In this document: positions 1 to 12,090 of the stretch, piece by piece
How the letters are laid out: the number at the start of each line of letters is the position of its first letter
How positions within the stretch are numbered: the stretch's first letter is position 1
NCBI RefSeq assembly: GCF_001876935.1
Contig: NC_033794.1
Span: forward strand, 36,749,056-36,813,055
From: Asparagus officinalis
Taxonomy: Eukaryota; Streptophyta; Magnoliopsida; Asparagales; Asparagaceae
DNA: 64,000 nucleotides
Reading direction: 5' to 3'
Made by a program: the position numbers and the translations under genes
The notes under the pieces: model-generated
Database searches by the model: none
The model's input: only the letters and a program-made list of their open reading frames with translations
What the model was told of the DNA's origin: nothing

Positions 1-2347
1 CCGCCTCGATTGTATACCCGCTGCTGTAGTTTGCTTTGCTTTTTGTAGACTTCCCATGCACACAAATACGCACAGAATAGTACATTCATCCTATTGGCTC
101 CTCAGTTCCCGTCCTTCCGCCGTACTCTGCGTCTTAATTTTTCTTTTTGCAAATAAACCCCTCTAGCTATTTTTAAACGTTTTTGACTGCTAGATATTAT
201 TATGATAACATTGGCGAGTGTCTTAACAGCATTTGAACATACGGTTATATCTGGCTTCAGCTACTTAACTGTGTGATTTATCTTATTTTATTTTTGCATA
301 TTAACCCTTCAATGCTTGTTTTTAGCTTATTTTTAACGTCTGGTGGATCAATGAACATGAAATTGCTTGTTTAGTAACTACTGGAAACCTGCATTATCTT
401 ATTTTGAGTTTCATAGGTCTATCCAAACATTAATTTTGTGGTTAGGTTTTATAATACCCACTTAATTTTTTTTTCATATTAACCCTTCTGATGCTAGTTT
501 TTGGCAATTTTTTCCTTTAGAAGGTCAATGAAATGAAATTCCTTGTTTAATAGGTGCTAGGAAGCAAGGTCTAGCATATTTTGAGTTTTTTTTTCATCCT
601 GTCTTCCTTCAATTTTGGGATTTTCTATCTATTTAATCATGGCTATATATTTTTCTGTTAGATAAGACAATTTGACATGATTAATATCTAATAGAATTAA
701 TCAGGATAATTCTTAACCTGTTGATTCCTAGCATATTTTTATCCTTTAGATGGTCACTAAACTTGAAATAGCTTGATTAACAGCTAGTTGAAAACATGAT
801 CTAGCATATTTTAGTTTCAACATGTATGCCCCAAATTTCCAAAATTGGAATTAATTTGGTGACAATATTTAGTAGCCACCAGTCATAATAAACAGTAGCA
901 TTTTACAAGCATGAGAAATTTGGAGCTAAAAGGAAACAAAGAGGTTTCCATTGATGCAAAATAACTTACTCAACATGAATATCCTAGCAACTCCTGAGGC
1001 TTATAAGCAACTCCAGTTTCATAATCTTATACTTAATACTCATATAACTTGCACAAAAATTATGGCATTTACACAAGCTGAAGAATGGTTTTGTGAGAAA
1101 AGCAGACATGGGCAAGTGTTAATACTAAACGTGGATGAGTAGATCGATGTTAAAATTTGCTAAGACATTAAAATTTGTCTGCTCGCTGGGGATGCCAAAT
1201 AATAAACTACAAAACCAGCAGCCTAGCTAATAGACACAAAAGCAGTGTTTCTGGGCAAAAAAAAAAAAAAAAAAAAAATGGATACAATTAAAATGCTGAT
1301 TTCTTCTAGAGCTCTATATATGTGAGTTCCCGAGAGGAAGGATAAAACCTTTAACCGTGAAAATGATTAAATCAAGCGTATTTAGAGGATATCAATGGTA
1401 TGTGATGGAAATGGGTGTGCGTAACTTATCAATAGAAGCCACTGGGAGAAGATAAACCTTTCTACTACTAACAATTAAGAGGGAACACACGGAGCTTTCT
1501 ACGATAAATTTAAGCAATATGATCAAAATCTAAGCTTGTAATAACGGTATTAGGATGCTCTAGAATATGTTAGAAAGATCAAATCTTTTTTACGGTATAA
1601 CTTCAACCTGCGCAATGGGAAAGAAACGAGAGGAACATGTCCACAGGGGTGTTTCCGCAAAACAACTGTTTATCTGAGCTCTATACAGGGAGGAGAAAGA
1701 GAGGGAGGGAGAAAGAGAGGGACAAAAGAAAGTGATGATGGTGTCAGAGTTAGCTGAGGCAATCTCGTGAGCCTCCCCCCCTAAGATTCTAAATAGATAG
1801 CAACAAGGGCATAATTGTAAATACTACCTCACCCCAAACTCACCAAACCCTAATCCCAAACAAAGAAGAATTCAAGAAATTAAACCCTAAACCCAATAAT
1901 CCTCGATTTTTATTACATGTCGTTTCCCTCAAGTACTGCTTTGTCAAAGAAAAGGGCTAATCAGATCTTGCCACCTCTCTTTCGCTCTGAAGAGAGAGTA
2001 GAGAGAGTAGAGAGAGAGAGAGAGTAGAGAGAGAGAGAGAGAGTAGCAAGTAGAAAAAAAAGGGCTTTGCCCTCGTTTCCCAAATCTCTACTTGCTTCAA
2101 CAGATCCCTGCTTGTTGCCCAACAAAGCAATGAGAGAGAAAACAGGAGAGAAATGGGTTGTTATCAAAGCTACAATCTTGGGTTTGATATACATAGAGAA
2201 AGAAAGAGGAAAGTACTGCTACTAAAACAAGGAAATGTAACCTCAGCTCAGCAAACTAGAAACTACCCGAGTGGAGATTCCTCCTCTTTCAGTGAAATCA
2301 AACAAAATTTCAGGCAACTGGGCAGTTTCAGCCGGTTAATTTGTTAC
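1..2347 (-). other. Probable long intron 2 of the MADS-box gene
   Basis: The MADS exon at 2348-2568 ends in a good splice donor at 2347-2346, so on the minus strand this stretch should be intron. AGAMOUS-clade genes are known for a multi-kilobase, regulation-rich second intron. The K-box exons are not seen here and would lie beyond the window start. The stretch is AT-rich, with a poly-A run near 1257-1278, GA-rich tracts at about 1681-1720 and 1985-2044, and three diverged repeats (listed separately). No convincing coding region was seen; the 63-codon ORF at 951-1142 resembles nothing I recognise. Confidence 0.55.
297..820. repeat. Three diverged tandem-like repeat units
   Basis: Units at about 297-420, 477-590 and 725-820 share the same word order: a 'taaccctt..atgctagttttt' start (weak in the third), then 'ggtcaatgaa' or 'ggtcactaaact', 'gaaattgcttg', a short spacer with 'ctgg' or 'ctagg', and 'tagcatattttgagttt'. 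Similarity was judged by eye and is imperfect. They lie in the presumed MADS intron and may be an old internal duplication or part of an old transposon. Confidence 0.5.
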
Positions 2348-2568
2348 CTGTTGTTTGCATACTCGTAGAGGCGGCCTCGGCTTGAGAAGACGATGAGGGC
2401 CACCTCGGCGTCGCAGAGGACCGACAGCTCATAGGCTTTCTTGAGAAGCCCATTTCGGCGCTTGCAGAAGGTGACCTGCCGATTAGTCGTGTTCTCTATC
2501 CGCTTGATTTCTATCTTCCCCCTGCCCATCTTCTCCTTGGGCTCCAGCGTTGACGGCTCCGTGGTTGC
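2348..2568 (-). CDS. AGAMOUS-clade MADS-box transcription factor, MADS exon (partial gene)
   Basis: The exon encodes a complete MADS domain beginning MGRGKIEIKRIENTTNRQV (start codon 2529-2527) and ending in YEYANN plus two bases, so coding is 2348-2529. The MADS domain binds CArG-box DNA as dimers in the nucleus. The residues, including CKRRNGLLKKAYELSVLCDA and the FSSRGRLYEY end, match the AG/SHATTERPROOF (C-function) group more than the SEEDSTICK type, which usually has ENSTNRQV and FSTRG. The exon ends AACAG|GTAACA, the phase expected for the family's 'NN-S' junction. Upstream in frame lie about 13 extra residues down to an acceptor (TTTCTTCAG at 2578-2569); an upstream start is possible because the leader exon is open in the same frame. 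Later exons are outside the window. No damage is visible. Confidence 0.9.
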
Positions 2569-2697
2569 CTGAAGAAACATGGGAAAAGAAGAAAGATCTA
2601 GAGAAAGAAACTTAGAGAGCTGGATTGAAATTGGGATTAATTCATATGCACCCATGAGGAGAAAGGAGCCGGTCGATGATGGTATTATTTTGCTTAC

Positions 2698-2810
2698 CGG
2701 TTTGAGAGAAGGATCGATCTGAGGAATGAATTTTGGATTGTAGTTTGTTAAGATGGAGGATGCCCCTTCTCTATTTTCCTTTGAGAGATGGAGAGATGCA
2801 ATAGGAGGAA
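2698..2810 (-). other. Predicted 5' leader exon of the MADS-box gene
   Basis: On the minus strand the sequence reaches a clean donor CCG|GTAAGC at 2697 and is joined to the MADS exon by a predicted 129-bp intron (2569-2697). A separate leader exon before the MADS exon is common in AGAMOUS-clade genes. The transcription start is a guess from the TATA-like sequence near 2836-2845. The exon is open in frame with the MADS exon, so part of it could be translated as an N-terminal extension. Confidence 0.55.
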
Positions 2811-2834
2811 GGGGTTTGCTTTTTGGTTGTGGGG

Positions 2835-2904
2835 GGTTATTTATGGACTTTAGAACCAACTCTCCATACTTCTTATTGTATTTTTTTTTTTAATTTGTTT
2901 GAAG

Positions 2905-2935
<31 letters not shown>

Positions 2936-3159
2936 AAAGAGGAAGATGCAAGGGGGGGACTGGTTATTAACTCAGGCATCCATTGCCATCAGTTTCAAGG
3001 ATAGGATGTTGTGTGGGGGGGCTAGAGAGAGAAAGTGACTGTGTGTGTGTAGAGAGAGAGAGAGAGAGGAAAGGGACTTTGAGAAAGTGATTATTAATGG
3101 GGTGTGAATGGGCTGAGTTGCACTCAAATTATATGCCAAGGAAAAGAAATTGAAGCGGG

Positions 3160-3204
<45 letters not shown>
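2835..3204 (-). promoter_or_regulatory. MADS gene promoter side with TATA-like box and GA/CT tracts
   Basis: A CATAAATAAC box (minus strand, about 2836-2845) lies upstream of the leader exon. It is followed upstream by a CT tract (about 2909-2934), a GA tract (3051-3069) and a longer 42-bp GA tract (3162-3204). GA-rich tracts are known targets of BBR/BPC proteins that regulate floral MADS genes such as SEEDSTICK. That these tracts act this way here is an inference; they may simply be microsatellites. Confidence 0.45.
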
Positions 3205-3205
<1 letters not shown>

Positions 3206-4739
3206 CTAGTTCAAATTCATTCATTGTACTTTTTATTGCATCCCTTTGTCTTTGTGTTCCTTGCTTTTATCCTAGATTTAGCTTCTGAACTTGTTCCAAG
3301 TAGGAATTAAACCAAGAATATGACATCCATCTCTATAAAAACACTTAACCTTTTCTTTCACCCTATTGAACTTCTTCTTTTTTTTTTTTTCTCGCTTCTC
3401 CACTTTGCCTTTGTGTATGTATTATGTACTCTTATGTCAGATAGTTTTTTGAGTGTTATTTACACAGGAGGGTGACAACCATGTGACCTCCTCTTTGGCC
3501 CCCTTTGCTTGTTGCATTTACTATCTAGGTATTCCTTGTTGCCGTTCATTTTTGCTCCTCATTGAAGCTATGGACCCTTATTTCCTCTATTGTGATGTCG
3601 ACAAGTTACTCAATCTATATCACTCGAACCTCCCCTCTTCAATCGATGAAATTAGGGTTTTCTAGCCATCTAATCACCTCAAAGTTTCCTTCACCTCCAA
3701 GTGTAAAATGTGTGTTTGATAATTTGCCAAAAGGATGTTATATTGATACATAGAGCATCTATTTGCGTCTTTTTTTTCTCAAAAGGATGTTATATTGATA
3801 CATAGAGCATCTATTTGTATCTTCAGATGACCTAATTAACTAAATTAATCTTAAAATGCTTGTTCATTCTGTTGTGAAGATATATGGCAACCGACATGTC
3901 AATTATTAGAACAACACTCTTATGAAAATTTAGCACCAACCATGGTACAACGCAAAAATTCTTTGCTTATACTTGTATTTTCCTATTGACATGCTTTGAG
4001 GGCACCTTAAATTAACCTCCATATTCTCTTAACTAATGCACACATGGTTTAAGGTCCTTTTGTCCCCCACATCTACAAGATTTAGAGTATCACAAAATTG
4101 CTTTATATGCACATCTAGATTTCACCATTATAGAATATACTTACTGAGAGAAGGAGATCAAGGAAACATTTAATTTCTCTTTATGCTTACTACCTCAATT
4201 CAACATTTTCAATGAAGTGATTAGTAGCGTCTAATCCACTAATACCATCTTTCTTAACGAAAAGTTTCCCATGTTTCTTTCATATCTTCTATATATGTGC
4301 ACACATAACTTTTAGCTCCATCCTGCTCATGACATTAATATAATCATTCTATTTCATCTTAGAGTGGCCACAATTTCAACGGGGAAAAACTAAAACTCCC
4401 CATAGTAAATAGAGTAGTCTTGACTGAGGGACCACCAAACAAAAAATTAATTACCATGTGCAAGTTTTGTATTAAAAAAACCTACTTTTTGATAGAAAAC
4501 CTTGTTTCATGCTATGAAAAACATCATGATAGAGATGCAAATGAAAGTTTATCGTTCTCCTTTCATATATATGCTTAGTTTGAACAATCGTATAGGTTAA
4601 TCTCTCAATTACTCTTAGGACATAGTCCATACAATAGCACCTATTTGAGTAATAACGAACTCTTATTTCGTACTAATAATTATATGAGGTGATATACAAA
4701 GTGTACGAGGCTAAACAATATGAAAATCAGTGTGAACAT
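3205..4739. other. AT-rich intergenic stretch without a recognised gene
   Basis: No ORF resembling a known protein was found on either strand. The only clear structure is a short tandem duplication: 3729-3780 and 3781-3817 repeat the same 37 bases with a 52-bp period. The left edge of the Copia element E must lie somewhere in the right part of this stretch, but I could not place it. Confidence 0.6.
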
Positions 4740-4953
4740 TGACTTCAGCCATTGACCCATCGACGAACATCAGCAACCCATCGATGAGCTAGTAGTCTCT
4801 ACAGGAAGAAACTGCAGATTTTCAGAAACATGAATTTAATCATCGATTGATTACAAGAAACCATCAATAGTGCTTAAGAACCTATGGATGGTTGTGAGCA
4901 CCCATCAATGGTTAAGACAGCTGATTTCAAATTTGATGATTTAATCATAGTTG
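4740..4953 (+). mobile_element. Element E: upstream (U3) part of a Copia-type LTR, split by D
   Basis: This stretch holds a cluster of CATCGATGG/CCATCAATGG-like words (about 4752-4910). Element D is inserted right after it, with duplication AGTTG at 4949-4953 and 51606-51610. After D the sequence continues with a TATA box (GCTATATAAG, about 51667-51676), a leader, an LTR end TTCAACA (52339) and a degenerate primer-binding site. With D left out, the palindrome cluster sits about 100 bp before the TATA box, as in the other LTRs here. The outer left end of E is not resolved. Confidence 0.55.
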
Positions 4954-5539
4954 TCTTGAATTGTGGAAAACATGCACACAACACGTACACCTAGTCGGTC
5001 GACTAATCCCATGTATCAGTCGACCGATATGAACCTGAGTTCTGAGTATTGTAAATTTTCTCTGGACTGTCGATCGATAGGATTTATCAGTAGACGGACT
5101 AGAGTTTGTTCGAGTGCATGTTTCATGCACTTCGGTCGACCGATGAATCCTATCGGTCAACTGATAACGGGCGAAGCGATTGAAAACAATTCCCTATTCG
5201 TTTTGGAATTAGGGTTTATATATTAAAATGAATGTTTTTTCTAGGTTTTTTATAAGAGAAAATTGAGCACTTTGAGAGGGAGATTCTTTGGAGGTGAGTG
5301 AGATCTTGTTGGTGAGGGTTATTTTGATTGTTTGAGAGTTGTAACTCATTGTATTTCTCCTCCATATAGTGAAATCTCCCCATGCTCTCCCCGTGGACGT
5401 AGGCATCTTGCTGAACTACGTAATTCTCTGTGTTTGCGATTGATCTTGCCTGTTTATATTATGGATTGTGCTCGTTGTGTTCTTTGTGCATTATTTACCG
5501 ACTTGTTATGCATTGAGTCCACTTTCGTTGGACGCAACA
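4954..5539 (+). repeat. 5' LTR of element D
   Basis: It ends CAACA directly before the primer-binding site and matches the right LTR. GTCGAC-type palindromes occur at about 4996-5010, 5018-5030, 5068-5075 and 5131-5165, followed by a TATA box (TTTATATATT, about 5213-5222). That is the expected U3 promoter layout. Confidence 0.85.
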
Positions 5540-5541
5540 AG

Positions 5542-5553
5542 TGGTATCAGAGC
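5542..5553 (+). promoter_or_regulatory. tRNA-iMet primer-binding site of element D
   Basis: TGGTATCAGAGC follows the 5' LTR after two bases. This is the standard Copia binding site complementary to the 3' end of initiator methionine tRNA. Confidence 0.9.
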
Positions 5554-5771
5554 ATGGTTTTAGATCTAGGGTTTGATTTAGGTGGAGTAAAATTTATTGT
5601 TGGAAACTTGGATTTTGGAGATCTAGGTTTCGGTGGAGGTAGCATTGCGGAGTTGCCATTGGAGATCTCGTCTTTCTCGTGTGGTTAAGAGATCATTTTG
5701 GAATCCTATCTAGGGTTCAATTTGGATAATTTCTTAATTCTATTATTTTTTTTAAATTTTTCCTCTACAAT

Positions 5772-7315
5772 TTGGAGTTAGTAAGTAATGGTAGAAGAAA
5801 GTGTGATAGTAGCAAGACTATGTCGAGTACAGTTCAGGTTACACTTCAGAATACAAAGATCAGTGTTGTGAAGTATAGTAGCAAAATCAATTTTTGGTTA
5901 TGGATGAGTGATGTGCAGGATGCTTTAAATGCTCAAAACTTAGAAGGGACAATAATGGCTCATGAGAGACCACCTAAATATGATGAGACAGTGTGGGACA
6001 AAATAAATAGAAATGATTGTGGGATGATTAGATCTTATTTAGAATAATAGTTGAAATATGATGTTATTGGAGTGACGTCTGCGATGAAGATTATTCAGAT
6101 TCAAGATGTTGAGAGATACCTCACTTGCAGATCAAGTGAACAACTATACAAAGTTATTGTCGGACTTGGCAAATATTAATGAGAAGATATTGGATGAGTA
6201 CAAGACGATTATTTTGTTAGGCTCATTACCCGATGAGGATTTTGACACCTTTGTCCTTACATTGTTGAATGGTAGATCTTCTATCACCTATAGTAAAGTT
6301 ACAAATGTATTGACAAATTTTAATTTGAGGAGGAAGGATAAATAATCTTCCAGAGCTAGCACTTCAAGAGAAGCCTTGTCGACAAGAAGAAGGAGTCTCT
6401 ATCCTAGAGATGGTAATCGAGGTAGGTCAAAGTTTAGAGGACAATCAAGAGGACACTACCAAGTTGCTAAAAACAAGTGTGCTTTCTACAGAGAACAAGG
6501 ACTTTGGAAGAGAGATTGTCTGAAGCTGAGAGAGAAGGATAATAGCAAGAAGAAGGGCTCGAAGGCCAGTGAGGTGAATGTTGCTAGAAATGATAATGAT
6601 TCTGATGGTTCATGCTTTTCTCTTTCCATTACTCCAGAGATTAACCATGTGAAAGTATTAGATTAGATGTTGGATTCTAGGGCTACTTATTATGTGACTC
6701 CCCGAAGAGATTGGTTTGCATCTTTTGAGAAGCTCGATGGGGGTGTGATGATCATGAAAAACAACCAGTCCTCTGGCATTAGTGGGATAGATACTATCGG
6801 GATTCAGATGCACGATGGAGTTGTTACAGAGTTGACGAAAGTAAGGTTTGTTCCTCAACTAAAGAAAAATCTTATTTATGTTGGAGCTTTATAGGCAAAA
6901 GGATTCAAGGTAACTTAAGAGAACGCTGTAGCTAAAGTTACTAAAGAATCAGTGGTAGTGATGAAAGGGGTCCTCAATAAAAATCTCTATTATCTAAAGG
7001 GAAGTACCGATATTGGCCAGATAGCTTTAGCAGTTTCAAAGGCGGATGCTAGCAGACTTTAGCATTTCAGACTTGGGCACACAGGGGAAAGTTACTATAG
7101 GCGTTGTGCAAGTAGGGATTATTAAAAAGAGCCAAAAGTGGGAAATTAAATTATGTGAGCAATGTATTCTTTGCAAGAAGACTAAAAGTGAAGTTTGAGA
7201 TAACCATTCATAAAACTAATGGCATCTTAGACTATGTACACACGGATGTATGGGGTCCCACCAAGACAACATCACTTGGTGGGTGACATTGGTTCGTCAT
7301 TTTTGTGGATGACTA
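5772..7315 (+). pseudogene. Element D gag-protease-integrase (N-terminal half), broken
   Basis: Pieces in order: a Copia-type gag (5772-6345) with the usual tryptophan-rich start; a zinc knuckle region (6376-6666) whose CCHC motif has lost the second Cys and the His (CAFYREQGLWKRDC); a protease fragment at 6667 reading MLDSRATYYVTP where DSGA is expected; GAG-pre-integrase with RLGHTG (about 7060-7080); and the integrase core start with HTDVWGP and FVDDY. The frame is interrupted by several stops and shifts. It ends exactly at the duplication GACTA where solo LTR G was inserted, and resumes at 13012. Confidence 0.85.
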
Positions 7316-7399
7316 TGTACGCGTCAAAAATTACCTACAGGTTTCCATGCACAACTCAAAATAAAAAGAATGCGATAAACGCCCACTAGTAGAAAAACG

Positions 7400-7840
7400 A
7401 GTAACCTAGACAAAAATTTCCGTCTAGGTTGCTCCAAACCCTGTCTAGGTTGGTTCACCTAGACGGAATTATGTCTAATTAGGTCCGTTTATTTTGATTC
7501 AATCTATATTGGCTCAAACTAGATGGAATTCTGTCTAGTTTGATCAATCTAGACAGAAATCAACCTAGACGAAAATAAGAAGTCCGTCTAGGTTGACAAC
7601 ATAGACGGAAATCCATTTAGGTTGACAACTTAGACGGATTTCCGTCTAGGATGTCAACCTAGACAAAAATCCATCCAGGTTGTCAACCTAGACGGATTTC
7701 CATCTAGGATCAACCTAGACGGATTTCCATCTAGGTTGATCTTAGACAGAATTCCGTCTAGGTTGATTATGATAACCTAGACGGAATTCCGTCTAGATTG
7801 ACTCATCCTAGACGAAATTCCATCTAGGTTGATATGTTTT
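7400..7840. repeat. CACTA left subterminal repeat array
   Basis: About twenty copies of a 12-base motif, CCGTCTAGGTTG or its complement, often arranged head-to-head around a few bases. In En/Spm such motifs bind the element's own TNPA-like protein. Confidence 0.85.
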
Positions 7841-8164
7841 CAGTAAAAAAAATTACAATTTGTATTTCCTTGTACAATTACATTAATACATGAATACATC
7901 CAATAAATACCGTACACATGAATACATCCAACCATCCAAATATAATCAAAATTCATAATAATTTCATTCAAAACCAAATATAATCAAATCCAACACAATG
8001 CACAAATCCAACCATCCACTCCAAAATATATATATCAACAAATCCGTCTAATATATACATTAACAACATATATACTAACAATGTACATGAATAAGATAGG
8101 ATACATGACATGAATAAATATAGTGTTATAACAAATAAAACTATTTATTATATTAAAAATAAAA

Positions 8165-10560
8165 AACCTCATCTATCGCCGTCATCGACAGTATCTCTAT
8201 CCCGGTTACGAGAACAGGTGCTTCTCCCTCCAATATCTCCACTCTGAATGTTCAATTGAATAATCATTATGTGGTGTTTGATAACATATTAAATAAAAAT
8301 TAATTTATAAATATAAAAAAGTAAGGTACCTGAGCGCTGCTCTGTCTAGCGTCGAAATTATCACCAATCGAGCTTATGATCCGTATGATACCACCATACG
8401 CGCTATAAGGAATCATACCGCCTAAATATTATATAACATACTCCATGAGATCATCCAACGAGTTCGCCGTCAGCGCAACTCTAGTCATCTCATTAGTCAC
8501 CAGAATATGCAGCTCCGGGTCAATCTTGTCAATCAAATACGTAGAGATACATACGACAAATGGCATAGCCTGGAAATGGCTTGGGGCTGCTCTCATTGAT
8601 GTAGATGGCGTAGAGAATGCCATGGATGATCTCATGCTTATGCCGGGTGAAGCTCCAACACCATGCAGAGGATATCTTCCTCTCCTATTATTAGGGAGAA
8701 ATAAGTATTAAATTTTACTCTCGAATTCAATAGTGGTAAACAAATATAAATAGGAACGTAGTATTCAAATTGATTCGATTTTTACCATTCATACTTATTA
8801 TGACCCATCAGGTTCTATGTGAGAGTGATGTTCTCCTCTGCAGAAAGCATGTGAGGGTCCGGCTCGGTTTGTTCCTCCTCCTGCGAAATGTACACATATT
8901 CAGCCTCCTTGGATGCAGCCTCAAATCCCTCCTAAAACACAAATATATAGTTAATTCAAGGTAAAGACCATATTATTTGTTTTCTTGTTTCCTCGTAATA
9001 TTAACAACAAAATAGAGTTAATAATACTACTCAAGATATGTATAAGTCTCACCACCAACTCGAGATTTGCCTTGTCCTTATCCCGATTCTTCTCATCACC
9101 CCTATATTTATCACGAAAAGTACCATACGCCGCTTTTGCCCTCAAGTGTATCGACATTAATGTTTTTCTCTGTCATATTATAAATTATCACACTCATAAT
9201 CATACTAAGCATTAAGATCATTAAAGCTTTAAATGACGTATACCGTATCCTGACAATAAACATCCTCCAGATTGGCATAGGAGTGTGAGCCCAAGTGGTG
9301 GTTATGCAGCTTTTTTCTTCTATTTTCTAACCCCTTCGTGGATTTATTCTTAAAAAAAACAGTAAATATGCAATGAAATAATATCTTAAAATTATAGAGT
9401 AATTTTCATGAAACTAACCTTGGCGGTATCGCTGTCCTAATACATGAGAAGAGCTGTGAAATGAATCTCGTCAACTCGGTCATCAAGGTTTAAAAATCTC
9501 TGCCAGTCCTCCTCATACCTGTCATAGGTTTCATGTTTGATCTCATGCCTTCATTGTTTGAGGACTGCTTCAACATTGACATTAAACATATAATTCCAAG
9601 CCCCCTCAAAGTCCTCAAGGCAGAAGCAGTCCTGTAGATTTATATACACATTTAGTAAGGATAATTTAATATCAATTACTAATTATTAATAAATAAAAAG
9701 CTAAAGCAATATGTAGTTACCATAAGCTCAGTCCATATCGCCTCGTATGCGGTCCATGGTAGTTCTCAGAAATGAAAATAAGGGTTGAGAATGTTCACTC
9801 TGCGCACGAGAACCCCAATATATGCATTCAATCGGGTCGACCAAAGACCAACGGGGAAATTAGAACTATTCGACCAAATTATCACTCTTATTCCTCTTGG
9901 TGATTGTTTAGATTCAGGCTTACCTCCGCCACGTCTGTTCTCATTGTGATCTGGCTTAGCGCCTACAATAATAACATGATAATATATCATATAATATATA
10001 AATGTAAAAATTAAAAGTATTTATATAATTTACCATTCATCATCTCTCTTTTTTTGCTGCAAGTGCAAGAGCTTTCCTATTCTCCAACATAGGAAGCATT
10101 TTCTCTAACTTTCTCGCAGCACGTGGGTGATACTTTCTTGAGTTAGCCATGGACTTATGAGAGTCCGGAGGTAAGGGTAAACTAAGATAGTCCTGTGTTT
10201 TCAGCCGCAAGTCAGTATGGAATGTATAGGATGGATATGTCGGGGTCCAAGAAGTACCTACATAAGAAAGGAGAATCATTAATATCAATTTTTAATTAAC
10301 CATTATAATTATTAAATATTGAATACCTGCGACGGGGGATGGTTCTGGTGCTGCATCAGAGGGGTCGGGTGATGAATAACCCGCATCTGCAACAAATAAA
10401 CACTATGAGCTAAATAACTAAAAATTTATAAAATATATTAAAATATTAATTAATTTTTATACCTGCATCCGGAGAGGGTAGTGTATCATCAGCACCACTA
10501 CCTAGGGTGATACTCCATGATCGATCACCCTCCGGGTCAAAGAGCCTCCTCACCCTCCTC
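8165..10560 (-). pseudogene. CACTA-encoded Transposase_24 (Ptta/En/Spm) family protein, multi-exon
   Basis: Minus-strand coding segments are separated by short AT-rich gaps that look like introns. They include a Ser/Pro/Asp-rich start (about 10560-10330), a segment ending in a basic ANSRKYHPRAARKLEKM stretch (10040-10260), the family core W-N-PVG-RL-AYIGVLVRR (about 9780-9900) running into ELPWTAYEAIW (9722-9770), DCFCLEDF and a Glu/Lys-rich stretch (9420-9635), HHLGSHSYANLED (about 9250-9310) and a C-terminal part (8429-8711). PF03004-type proteins act as accessory factors of CACTA elements. A stop interrupts the segment at 9420-9635, and I did not resolve exact splice sites, so coding ability is uncertain. 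Confidence 0.65.
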
Positions 10561-11627
10561 ATCTGCAAATTCAATTATTAACATAGTTAAGAAAAAAATG
10601 TATACATGCTCATGAGATATGTTATTATGAAATGCATTATTGTTTTTATTATGATAATCTAAAAACCGGTAATGCATTATTGTTTTTATTATACACGGAG
10701 AACAACGAATACATGCTGCCAAAACTTTCAAGAATGAAAATATACAAAGTATGCAAAGTTGGATGTATGCACTACTATATTCCTAACCCATCTGAGAAGG
10801 ACAGATCCAATAATTACGAATTTTAGTATCAATTCTTTATTCGTATAATATAAAATAAATGCTCATTTTCAGGAGAAAACTTCATCTCCTACCCAAATCT
10901 GAGTCGTATATCATATATTATAAGTCCAAAGAATTGGATGTAATTATTGGATAAAAGTCTAGGGATACGTTATTTTTTTATTTACCTAAATTATATTATA
11001 ACACATTATAAAAAATTATAATGTGTTATATATCACTCTGCCATTTACCATGTCCATCAAAGAAGAAGTTAAAATAATGGTGCAATTTACTATATTGCAT
11101 CAGATAAAGAGTAGTAGTAAAAGGAGTAATTAATGACATTATATTAGCTTCTTATATTCACAATCTGCCATTTAGTTTTCACCCCTTGCAAAAGAGTGAA
11201 CACTAATACCCACGCTTGGTAGCAAGTAGCAACAAGCCCAACCCTTTATGAACTCAACTACCTATGGTTTAAAATGGATTTAACATCCCTCTACAGGTGC
11301 AATTCTCTTTCAAAAAATAACTAAACTCACAGACAGCAGACACTGAAACTCAAAATCACAGGGAATTATATCTATAATATCAGAAATCTTCTACTATTGT
11401 TCTGCCTTTTAGACATTCAACCATAGATTTTCTCAAAGATTGCTCAGATTTCCAAATTAATTGCATAAAATTTCTAAAAATTTAAAAAAAAAATTAAAAT
11501 TTGCATACCTGTTTAAGATGGCGGTTGGAGATCTGGAGCAAGAGGAGGGCAGCGGAGGAGGAGGGTGGCGGGAGGCGGGTCGGCGAGAAGAGGGAGAGAA
11601 AGAGGGAGAGGAGAGAGAAAGAGGACG

Positions 11628-11797
11628 NNNNNNNNNNNNNNNNNNNNNNNNNNNNNNNNNNNNNNNNNNNNNNNNNNNNNNNNNNNNNNNNNNNNNNNNN
11701 NNNNNNNNNNNNNNNNNNNNNNNNNNNNNNNNNNNNNNNNNNNNNNNNNNNNNNNNNNNNNNNNNNNNNNNNNNNNNNNNNNNNNNNNNNNNNNNNN
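11628..11797. other. Assembly gap (170 N)
   Basis: A run of N inside the CACTA element, next to a GA-rich stretch that probably stopped the sequencing. ORFs spanning it are artefacts. Confidence 1.
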
Positions 11798-11839
11798 GGG
11801 GGGTGGGGTTTGGTTAGGGTTTTCTTTTTTCTTTATTTT

Positions 11840-12090
11840 CTTAGGCAACCTAGACGAAAATTTTCCGTCTAGATTGCTTCATCCTAGACGGGATTTTGTC
11901 TAGGATGAGAGTAATTTTTTTAAAAAAATAACCGTCTAGTTTGTCAATTTAGACGTAAAATTCCGTCTAGATTGATTCAAACTAGACAGAACAAACTAGA
12001 CAGAATTTTTTTCGTCTAGTTTGCCTCAACCAAGACGAAAAAAATTTCATCTAGTTTGTTTCATCTAGTTTGTCCATTTTTCTACTAGTG
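11840..12090. repeat. CACTA right subterminal repeat array and terminal inverted repeat
   Basis: CCGTCTAG/CTAGACGG motifs fill this end, and the last bases mirror the left CACTAGTAG terminus. This is the presumed promoter end of the minus-strand gene. Confidence 0.85.

Larger units (their letters stand above)
7384..12090 (-). mobile_element. CACTA (En/Spm-type) DNA transposon
   Basis: Ends are CACTAGTAGAAAAA (left) and its inverted copy (right), flanked by the 3-bp duplication GCC (7381-7383, 12091-12093), diagnostic of CACTA elements. Both subterminal regions are packed with CCGTCTAGGTTG-like motifs in both orientations. The interior encodes a Transposase_24-like protein on the minus strand. 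I saw no TNP2-type transposase, so it probably depends on another copy. It sits inside solo LTR G. A 170-base N gap lies within it. Confidence 0.92.

Noticed and set aside
951..1142. 63-codon ORF as a small gene
   Set aside because: No recognisable family, no promoter or codon signal, and it lies within the presumed MADS intron.
11461..11903. ORFs across the N gap in the CACTA element
   Set aside because: Translated N positions only; the flanks are simple GA-rich or G-rich sequence.
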